Assembly (NCBI GenBank): GCA_937897005.1
Contig: CALCOQ010000340.1
Coordinates: 1-5,937, forward strand
DNA length: 5,937 bases
Direction: 5' to 3'
Origin: an uncultured euryarchaeote
GTDB taxonomy: Archaea; Thermoplasmatota; Poseidoniia; Poseidoniales; Poseidoniaceae
Both the position numbers and the translations under genes were made by a program. Below, one piece after another: positions 1 through 5,250 of the stretch. The number at the start of each line of letters is the position of its first letter. The stretch's first letter is position 1. The notes beneath the pieces are model-generated. The model was not told the DNA's origin, did not search any database, and worked only from the letters and a program-made list of their open reading frames with translations.

Positions 1-375
1 CCATTGGATATTTATTATACAAAAGAGCATGAATGGATCAGAGTATCTGATGACGGTGATGTCATCATCGGAATAACCGATCATGCCCAAGACGCGTTGA
101 CCGATATTGTCTACATCGAATTACCTGAAGCAGGTGGTCATTGTAGTGAGATGGAAGAATTCGCAATCGTGGAATCCGTGAAGAGTGCTTCTCCTATCTT
201 TGCTCCATTGGCAGGAACGATAACCGCTGTCAATGAAACATTAGAAGATGCTCCAGAGCAGATCAATCAAGAGCCTTATGGAAGTGGTTGGATCATCAAA
301 ATGAAGCTAGACGATGAAGCTGCAGTTGATGGATTGATGAGTGCTTCTGATTACTTGGCGATGATTTCAGAATGA
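1..375 (+). CDS. gcvH: Glycine cleavage system H protein (lipoyl carrier), 5' end cut by window edge
   Basis: This is the lipoyl-carrying H protein of the glycine cleavage system. It shuttles the aminomethyl group from the P protein (glycine decarboxylase) to the T protein and is then reoxidised by the L protein, in the cytoplasm. The diagnostic features are the N-terminal YTKEHEW, the lipoylation segment ESVKSAS with the acceptor lysine about 60 residues after the TTG at position 4, and the family's C-terminal block around NQEPYGSGWIIKMKL. The whole fold is present, about 124 residues against a usual 125-130. The frame is open to base 1, and the residues before YYTKEHEW (P-L-D-I) align with the normal family N-terminus, so the true start probably lies a few codons upstream and the TTG at 4 is unlikely to be it. 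The stop overlaps the rnhA start by ATGA. No gcvT or gcvP is visible here. Identification is firm from the sequence; participation in glycine cleavage rather than only lipoate handling is inferred. Confidence 0.95.
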   Translation, partial: PLDIYYTKEHEWIRVSDDGDVIIGITDHAQDALTDIVYIELPEAGGHCSEMEEFAIVESVKSASPIFAPLAGTITAVNETLEDAPEQINQEPYGSGWIIKMKLDDEAAVDGLMSASDYLAMISE

Positions 376-926
376 AGATTGATCATATGTCAGGAAGACC
401 CGATTTCACCATCTATGTGGATGGCTCATGTCTAGATAATCAAAACGTTGGACCTGATGCTCCAGCGGGTTGGGGGATTGTGATTGTGACTGGAGATTCA
501 GGGCTTGGGAAGGGAGGTGGTGAAGTTCTACATGAAGAAAATGGGAAAGTCATGACCGATGAAGATGATGATGATTGGCTTGGGGCTGAAGTTGGTTCTA
601 ACAATACTGCGGAATTGAGTGCTTTTGCAATGGCGCTGAGATGGCTGTTATTGGAGGGGGGTGAGGGAAGAGCTTTGATCAGAACCGACTCCACATATGC
701 GGGTAATCTTGCAGATGGGACTTGGAATGCCAAGGCTAATCGAGACTTGGTGAGCCTATTACAGAAATTATGGGAGGAAGTGGCATCCTTGAGAGAATTG
801 GGATGGAAACATATCCGCGCCCATAGAGGACATAGATGGAATGAACGAGCTGACCATCTCGCCAACAGAGCCGCAGCAGGAGAAGTGGCGATTCCATTGG
901 ATTTCTGGAAGCCTGGGCAGCGGTGA
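372..926 (+). CDS. rnhA: Ribonuclease HI with acidic insertion
   Basis: This type 1 RNase H should cut the RNA strand of RNA-DNA hybrids (R-loops, replication primers) using two Mg ions. The full DEDD-type catalytic set is visible: D17 in YVDGSC, E81 in SNNTAEL, D106 in IRTDSTY, H151 in RAHRGH and D161 in ERADHLA, matching E. coli D10, E48, D70, H124 and D134. Two features depart from E. coli RNase HI. The segment between D106 and the next helix (NRDLVSLLQKLW) is roughly 13 residues shorter, so the lysine-rich basic protrusion is missing. Residues about 38-76, between the second strand and SNNTAEL, form an enlarged Gly-rich then acidic loop with an EDDDD run at 64-68. Length is 184 residues against about 155. 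The ATG at 372 overlaps the gcvH stop, which implies translational coupling; an in-frame ATG at 387 is the alternative start and keeps every catalytic residue. Function is well supported; preferred substrate is unknown. Confidence 0.93.
   Translation: MKIDHMSGRPDFTIYVDGSCLDNQNVGPDAPAGWGIVIVTGDSGLGKGGGEVLHEENGKVMTDEDDDDWLGAEVGSNNTAELSAFAMALRWLLLEGGEGRALIRTDSTYAGNLADGTWNAKANRDLVSLLQKLWEEVASLRELGWKHIRAHRGHRWNERADHLANRAAAGEVAIPLDFWKPGQR
558..575 (+). repeat. Short GAT-rich run coding the acidic loop of rnhA
   Basis: Six consecutive acidic codons (GAT GAA then four GAT) encode D63-D68 of the RNase H. This is a small in-frame trinucleotide repeat that could change length by slippage without breaking the frame. 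It lies in the loop that is longer than in typical RNase HI, not in the catalytic core. Confidence 0.6.
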
Positions 927-953
927 GATAAAGCCTGTATTGTTCTACTGAGT

Positions 954-1391
954 CTATTCTTCCTCAGTACTGACTATGTCCTGCAACGGCCCTAGAAGAA
1001 CCAGCCAGGCGTAACTTGCTACTAACAATATCAGTGAGCCGAGCAAGAACATTATCATTCCAGATGGTGCAGGCATCTTCTCCGACAATGGCCCCCCAAA
1101 CAACCAACCCATGCCGATGAAAAGCGCTCCAGAAACGGCAACTTGGGGGATGCTGCGACGTGGGTTCCTCCAAAGGTTAGTGGTTGGTAGTATCCCATTC
1201 CTTTCGAAAATCACTCTGTACCAAGCGATGTAAATCAGTAGAATTCCCGTTAATCCAAGAGTGCCGGTGGTGAATGAAGCGTTCCATGGTCCGGGCCAGT
1301 CAATATCAACAAAGGTCTGTATCAAAAGCAATACTCCAATGAAAAAATGACGATTCCAACTCGGGGGTTCGGCTCTTTCGGACTGCGCCAT
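954..1391 (-). CDS. Small four-helix membrane protein, unknown function
   Basis: I do not recognise a family for this 145-residue protein. It has four clear hydrophobic segments, at about residues 16-34, 42-62, 82-100 and 111-134. The loop between helices 2 and 3 carries the positive charges (ERNG, then LWRNPRRS), which by the positive-inside rule puts that loop and both termini in the cytoplasm. The first helix contains the polar stretch VDIDWPGPW near its outer end, and the protein ends in the acidic tail STEEE. The start is the ATG at 1389-1391. The frame stays open to a GTG at 1574, but that extension is His/Ser/Arg-rich, unlike protein, and runs antisense to the well-supported nucleotidyltransferase gene, so I exclude it. 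The gene converges on rnhA with 27 bp between them and diverges from the nucleotidyltransferase. That it is a real gene rests on the strong helix pattern and lack of a competing frame. Confidence 0.72.
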   Translation of the reverse strand: MAQSERAEPPSWNRHFFIGVLLLIQTFVDIDWPGPWNASFTTGTLGLTGILLIYIAWYRVIFERNGILPTTNLWRNPRRSIPQVAVSGALFIGMGWLFGGPLSEKMPAPSGMIMFLLGSLILLVASYAWLVLLGPLQDIVSTEEE

Positions 1392-1454
1392 GATGAGGCG
1401 GAGGAGGGGCTTTCTTGAAATCCCTCGCTGTGACTCGCGGCATGAAGGGGGCTG
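1392..1454. promoter_or_regulatory. Divergent promoter spacer between membrane protein and nucleotidyltransferase genes
   Basis: These 63 bases separate two divergently read genes and must hold at least part of both promoters. The spacer is mostly GC-rich; its one A/T-rich core is TTTCTTGAAA at 1411-1420, an imperfect inverted repeat (TTTC/GAAA). It sits 35-44 bases upstream of the ATG at 1455 and 20-29 bases upstream of the leftward ATG. An archaeal TATA box for a short-leader or leaderless transcript would fall at such distances, but it does not match a strong TATA consensus. AAGGGGG at 1445-1451 is a possible ribosome binding site for the rightward gene; it is spaced 9 bases from the ATG at 1461 but only 3 from the ATG at 1455. 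Promoter function is inferred from position. Confidence 0.3.
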
Positions 1455-2351
1455 ATGTGGATGGTGGGAGATGCTGTGATTGTCGCTGGTGGAATCGGGT
1501 CTCGAATGTTGCCAGCAAGTGCTATGGTGCCTAAAGAAGCCCTGCCACTCATCGATGTACCCATTCTCAATCACCTATGCTGGGAAGCGATCAGAGCAGG
1601 TGCAAATAGGCTGCATCTTGTCATCTCTGAACGTAAAGCAGGATTAGAGATGAAATTAATGCCAAATGAGGCGGAACTACGTGCCTTACAGGAATCCAGG
1701 CCCGACCTGCCGGAACGTGCATTCAAAGCAATACCAGATGGTGTCGAGATTATTACTCACTTCCAGTATGTGCCTTTAGGTATGGCAGATGCGGTGTTAC
1801 AAGCATTACGAAGTTTCGATGGCCCTGCATTGGTATTGCTTGGAGATAATCTGTTGATGGATAGTCACCCTAGTGTCAAGAACATCGGGATTGAAAATGC
1901 ATCTACTGCTTCACTCCGATTGGTTGAAGCATTCTCCAGAACCGGAAGACCGGTTGCGGGACTGTGGTCGGTCTCCGAATCTGAAGTTGGCAAGTATGGC
2001 GTGGTTGCTCAGGATGGTGAGCGTATCGTCGAAATCATGGAAAAGCCTGATGAAGGCTTGGCCCCGAGTAGAAAGGTACTCTGTGGCAGATATCTTTTCT
2101 CTGCAGATGCGAGGGGATTACTGGAGAATGAATGCAGTGTGGAGAAATTCGGTGAATTGCAATCAATTGCGCTTTTCCACCACTGGATGAAGCATGACGG
2201 GGGATTCATTGGAGTCGACCTGGATGATTGCCAATGGTATGATTCAGGGCGCCCAGAGACTTGGTTACAGGCACAGATTGACCATGCACTGAGGCGTGAT
2301 GATCTTTCTGAATCCATGAGAGAATGGCTACAAGAACGGCTCAACCAATGA
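1455..2351 (+). CDS. GalU-like sugar-1-phosphate nucleotidyltransferase (probable UTP--glucose-1-phosphate uridylyltransferase)
   Basis: The protein should join a nucleoside triphosphate and a sugar 1-phosphate to give an activated sugar (probably UDP-glucose) and pyrophosphate, feeding glycosylation or polysaccharide synthesis in the cytoplasm. The N-terminal nucleotide-binding motif is AGGIGSRMLPAS (residues 11-22), followed by PKEALPLIDVP (26-36), the layout of GalU. QYVPLGMADAV (104-114) leads to LLGDNLL (128-134), where D131 is the expected metal ligand. VGKYGVV (178-184) and EIMEKP (194-199) follow, with K198 in the usual sugar-phosphate lysine position. CGRYLF (210-215) and WYDSGRPETWLQA (261-273) give the second metal aspartate, D263, and the GalU-like C-terminus. 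At 298 residues the length is normal. LGDN is more typical of RmlA-type thymidylyltransferases, so base and sugar specificity are open. The start could equally be the ATG at 1461, which has a better spaced AAGGGGG upstream. The last 11 bases overlap the convergent surface-protein gene. Confidence 0.85.
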   Translation: MWMVGDAVIVAGGIGSRMLPASAMVPKEALPLIDVPILNHLCWEAIRAGANRLHLVISERKAGLEMKLMPNEAELRALQESRPDLPERAFKAIPDGVEIITHFQYVPLGMADAVLQALRSFDGPALVLLGDNLLMDSHPSVKNIGIENASTASLRLVEAFSRTGRPVAGLWSVSESEVGKYGVVAQDGERIVEIMEKPDEGLAPSRKVLCGRYLFSADARGLLENECSVEKFGELQSIALFHHWMKHDGGFIGVDLDDCQWYDSGRPETWLQAQIDHALRRDDLSESMREWLQERLNQ

Positions 2352-4743
2352 ACCTGTCCGCCCATTCGTCCTCTTTCTTGCTCGGTTTGCCCTTTGGCGG
2401 AAGAGGAGGTCTGGTCTTCAGCAACATTACCACCACCACTATGAAGAGCAGTAGGGCCAGAATTGAGAATCCTAACTTGAGAAGACTGTTCTCTGATTCA
2501 AGTTCGGATGAGGAACTGTCAGAAGCGCTCTTCCCATCAAGACCTTCGTGGGAATCATCGGTCGGTTGGGCTAAAGATTGAGATACTGTTGGAGATACTG
2601 AGACCACTAGATATGAAGGATTACCAGAAGTATCATTCGCCCTGACCTCGATATTCATCGAAGCCTGAATATCTATACTGCAACTCCATGTATTTCCTTC
2701 ATTGACGGCGGGAGAGTAAGCAGTGGTCATCAATGTTTGATTTCCCAATAATCTACAGCTGACTTCAGACAATAATTCTCCACCTTGGATGATCACCGAA
2801 CCAACCCCTGTGGAAACTTGATTGAAACTGATACTCATTCCATTACTCAACCAGACTTGTTCTGTAGTTGTGGATGACCCTGCGGGTACTATCCCTACTG
2901 ATAATGACGGCGTAAGCATATCTTCTTTCACCAGAACCACCGCACCAGATGAAAGAATTCTGTCCTCGTTTCCAATCGAATCCGAGACACTGACTGCATA
3001 AGTTGCGAACAATGCAGAATTCGATGAGGTGGTGGTATGCATTGCCTCTATCGTTCCAGAACCTCCAATGATGGTTTCAACCAATTCCCATCCTCCTTCA
3101 CTCATATTCCAGGTTGATTGACTGGACCAATCTCCGGCTTTCCTCCATATGGAATAGGTGGAATTTGCTGCACTACCTGTCCATGATAACTCGGTAGTCA
3201 AACTCGGCCCATCGAAAACCGCAGTCAAGTCGCTGATCTCAGAAGGTGGATCTGAATCTTCCACAATACTGGATTCCAATGCATTTCGACCTGAAATGAT
3301 GATTCTATTGTCATAGGGGGTTGAGGACTGGGCCCATTGGGCTTCTACGGTGACTGCATACCATGAATCGCGTTCAATTCCTTCTGGAGTCACCAATTCC
3401 AACACAGTTTCATTGGTACTGCTGACCAATTGGCAAGTGTTCCCCAAACATGACTCACCCACTGCTCCGGAATTACTCATCCACACATGATAAAGAGCAT
3501 TGCTGACGCCTGAGACTGACGTCCATGAAAGAGTGGTTATTCCGGGCGATAGTACCTCAACTTGCAAACCAGATGGGGTACTGAGTGTGGGACCTACCGT
3601 GGTCTCGAATATCGGTCCATTGGTTGGGTGGGAACTGCCTAGAAAATTGATTCTATTACCAAGCATATCTCTCAAAGTCACGGCATACCAGAAGTCCCCA
3701 TTGGTGCCGTCCGCTACCTCATTTTCATATGTCGTTGCGTTGAATGGTAATTCTGTAATCAATTCAACTCCATCGGAATCTATCTCTGAAAATGAAGAGC
3801 TTGCGCGCCATATCTGAGTAGAAAGATCCTCCTCCACCACTCCACCCGGCCATGAGAGATTTGTCTTACCAGTGACACTGTTGAAGGATGCGCTCAATTC
3901 ACCCAGCATGAGCGGAGCGACATTGTCTTCTCTTATCGGTTCCTCTAACGTATTACTCCCAAGAAAACGTGAGTCTTCCCAAGTGTCAAAGCGATAAGTC
4001 ACGGAATAGTAGGCATCCTCTTCCAACGCTTCAGAATGAAGTAACATGAAACTTGTTGCATCGTGCTCGAGAGTAGCAACGATCGTGGAATCTATCTCAT
4101 TCCAATTATTTCCTTCCACGCGGTCAAGGTGACGCCATACCCAGATGGTACGGTTGGATGGTACATCAAGTCCCACTTCATCCGCGTTCACCCAGGAAAT
4201 GATTGTCGTTTCATTCACTTGATCATATTCTGCTGTGACCCTTAGGGGTGCCCAAACGGGGTGGATATCCTCGAAAACAGGGCTACTTTGGCTATATCCA
4301 ATTGTAAGATTGCTGAATAAAGTGCCATTTCCAATGACTGTTACAACGCCATAATGAAAAGAACCCTCGGTTCCTGGAGGTGATTGCCAAGTCAATGAAT
4401 GTGTTTTCCCTGAGCATTCAGAATAATCATCGCCTTCAGAACATGCTTCAATTCCTGTTGCTATTGGCTCAATGACATTGATATTAGTTGAATTCAAGAT
4501 TGAAGGGGATCTGTAGACCTCATAAGTAGAGTCGTTGAGGATATCCAGAAGAATATAATCATTGGTGACCAGGTTGTTCCAGGTGATAGTGGTCGTATCA
4601 TTGGAATTGAATTCTGCTTGAATTCCTCTGGCCTCAAGAGAATTTGAATCTGGAGGGGGGCTCTCATCTGCCGAGATGGTGTTGATCATTGTTGTAGAGA
4701 TGAGAAAAAACACAAGAATGAGGCAATGGCACCTACGGCTCAT
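2341..4743 (-). CDS. Large secreted, membrane-anchored surface protein with fibronectin-III/Ig-like modules
   Basis: This 800-residue protein is predicted to be exported, with its body outside the cell. Residues 1-25 form a classical signal peptide (RR near the N-terminus, hydrophobic core LILVFFLIS, cleavage likely after TISA). About six beta-sandwich modules follow: 37-155, 164-270, 276-385, 388-495, 498-606 and a divergent one at 611-718. Several repeat the pattern LSW, then IWR or VWM, then YAVT plus DxxGN, typical of fibronectin type III-like domains. A Ser/Asp/Glu-rich linker (721-752), one transmembrane helix (about 755-775) and a short proline- and lysine-rich cytoplasmic tail complete it. 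There are about 14 N-X-S/T sequons, and the only cysteines outside the signal peptide form three local pairs (101/110, 432/437, 663/688). I chose the ATG at 4743 because the signal peptide begins there; the frame extends to a TTG at 4797 without signal-like sequence. No enzymatic motif is seen. A role in adhesion, S-layer association or ligand binding is inference. Confidence 0.85.
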   Translation of the reverse strand: MSRRCHCLILVFFLISTTMINTISADESPPPDSNSLEARGIQAEFNSNDTTTITWNNLVTNDYILLDILNDSTYEVYRSPSILNSTNINVIEPIATGIEACSEGDDYSECSGKTHSLTWQSPPGTEGSFHYGVVTVIGNGTLFSNLTIGYSQSSPVFEDIHPVWAPLRVTAEYDQVNETTIISWVNADEVGLDVPSNRTIWVWRHLDRVEGNNWNEIDSTIVATLEHDATSFMLLHSEALEEDAYYSVTYRFDTWEDSRFLGSNTLEEPIREDNVAPLMLGELSASFNSVTGKTNLSWPGGVVEEDLSTQIWRASSSFSEIDSDGVELITELPFNATTYENEVADGTNGDFWYAVTLRDMLGNRINFLGSSHPTNGPIFETTVGPTLSTPSGLQVEVLSPGITTLSWTSVSGVSNALYHVWMSNSGAVGESCLGNTCQLVSSTNETVLELVTPEGIERDSWYAVTVEAQWAQSSTPYDNRIIISGRNALESSIVEDSDPPSEISDLTAVFDGPSLTTELSWTGSAANSTYSIWRKAGDWSSQSTWNMSEGGWELVETIIGGSGTIEAMHTTTSSNSALFATYAVSVSDSIGNEDRILSSGAVVLVKEDMLTPSLSVGIVPAGSSTTTEQVWLSNGMSISFNQVSTGVGSVIIQGGELLSEVSCRLLGNQTLMTTAYSPAVNEGNTWSCSIDIQASMNIEVRANDTSGNPSYLVVSVSPTVSQSLAQPTDDSHEGLDGKSASDSSSSELESENSLLKLGFSILALLLFIVVVVMLLKTRPPLPPKGKPSKKEDEWADRFIG

Positions 4744-4821
4744 GAAGTTGAGAGGGGGTAGGAACCAATATCGGTTGCGATGAGTAGGAAGTTTCAATTC
4801 AAGTACCCGTCTTCATATTGC
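4744..4821. promoter_or_regulatory. Divergent promoter spacer between surface-protein and TerB-like genes
   Basis: This spacer lies between the leftward ATG at 4743 and the preferred rightward ATG at 4822; it shrinks to 36 bases if the rightward gene starts at 4780. The A/T-rich core CAATATC at about 4765-4771 lies 22-28 bases upstream of the leftward ATG. TTTCAATTC at 4792-4800 lies 22-30 bases upstream of the ATG at 4822. Both are where a TATA-like element would sit for leaderless archaeal transcripts, though neither is a strong consensus. A purine-rich AGAGGGGGTAGGAA (4751-4764) lies too far from either rightward ATG for a usual ribosome binding site. The assignment is positional inference. 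Confidence 0.27.
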
Positions 4822-5250
4822 ATGCTTCATGATATCTTACACCATCTTGAGCCGGAACAGCGTTGGGGGCATGCCAAACTACTGGCCCATCTTGCAACTG
4901 CAGATGGAAAAGTAAGTCGTGATGAATTGGCATTCTTTGAACAACGCCTAGGAGCAAGTATGCTCAGTCCAGAAAGAAAAGAACAATTGCGTGAATTGTT
5001 GATCAATACACCTGATCTTGAAGATTGCTTTGAAGGGATGGATGGTCGCGGAATCAAATTGGCTCTGCGAGATGCGTGCTTGATGGCGTTGGCTGACAGA
5101 GATATCAGTGAAGAAGAAAGAGTGAGATTATTGAACGTGGCAAAGAAGATTGGAATGACTGAGAAGAATATCGACGAGCTCATCGATTGGGTTGTCAAAG
5201 GCTATCATTGGATGCAAGAAGGATATGACCTTCTTTCAATTGAATTGTGA
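4822..5250 (+). CDS. TerB-like all-helical protein with two acidic motifs
   Basis: This is a small soluble protein, 142 residues from this start, resembling the TerB/DjlA N-terminal-like fold, a helical bundle with metal-binding acidic loops first known from tellurite resistance proteins. The sequence shows two related half-motifs: HLATADGKVSRDELAFFEQRL near the N-terminus and MALADRDISEEERVRLL about 60 residues later. Each has an Asp followed by acidic residues where the family binds Ca or other cations. The C-terminus (DWVVKGYHWMQEGYDLL) resembles the closing helix of such proteins. The frame also has an ATG at 4780 that adds 14 residues (MSRKFQFKYPSSYC). I prefer 4822 because the fold begins there and an A/T-rich core lies at the right distance, but 4780 is possible. 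No ter operon partner is present, so tellurite resistance should not be assumed; the cellular role is unknown. The stop codon directly abuts the stop of the next, convergent gene. Confidence 0.75.
   Translation: MLHDILHHLEPEQRWGHAKLLAHLATADGKVSRDELAFFEQRLGASMLSPERKEQLRELLINTPDLEDCFEGMDGRGIKLALRDACLMALADRDISEEERVRLLNVAKKIGMTEKNIDELIDWVVKGYHWMQEGYDLLSIEL

Noticed and set aside
440..865. 141-codon open frame on the - strand inside rnhA
   Set aside because: It is antisense to all catalytic motifs of RNase H, and its Ser/Pro-rich composition is what reverse-reading this gene would give.
1392..1574. N-terminal extension of the membrane protein to a GTG at 1574
   Set aside because: The extension is His/Ser/Pro/Arg-rich, lies antisense to the conserved N-terminus of the nucleotidyltransferase, and precedes an ordinary ATG start followed by a typical helix.
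1940..1955. Perfect 6-bp hairpin AACCGG-AAGA-CCGGTT
   Set aside because: It lies within the nucleotidyltransferase coding sequence (R-T-G-R-P-V), is followed by no T tract, and is short enough to arise by chance.
2009..2365. 118-codon open frame on the - strand inside the nucleotidyltransferase
   Set aside because: It is a shadow of the conserved C-terminal domain on the other strand, with no recognisable protein features.
3500..3817. 105-codon open frame on the + strand inside the surface-protein gene
   Set aside because: It is antisense to conserved module motifs and has a low-complexity Ser/Thr/Val composition with no domain.
4744..4797. TTG start of the surface protein at 4797
   Set aside because: It would add 18 residues in front of an intact signal peptide, using a weak start codon and overlapping the divergent promoter spacer.
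4780..5250. Tellurite resistance function for the TerB-like protein
   Set aside because: Only fold-level similarity is visible and no other ter gene is present; TerB-like domains occur in many unrelated contexts.
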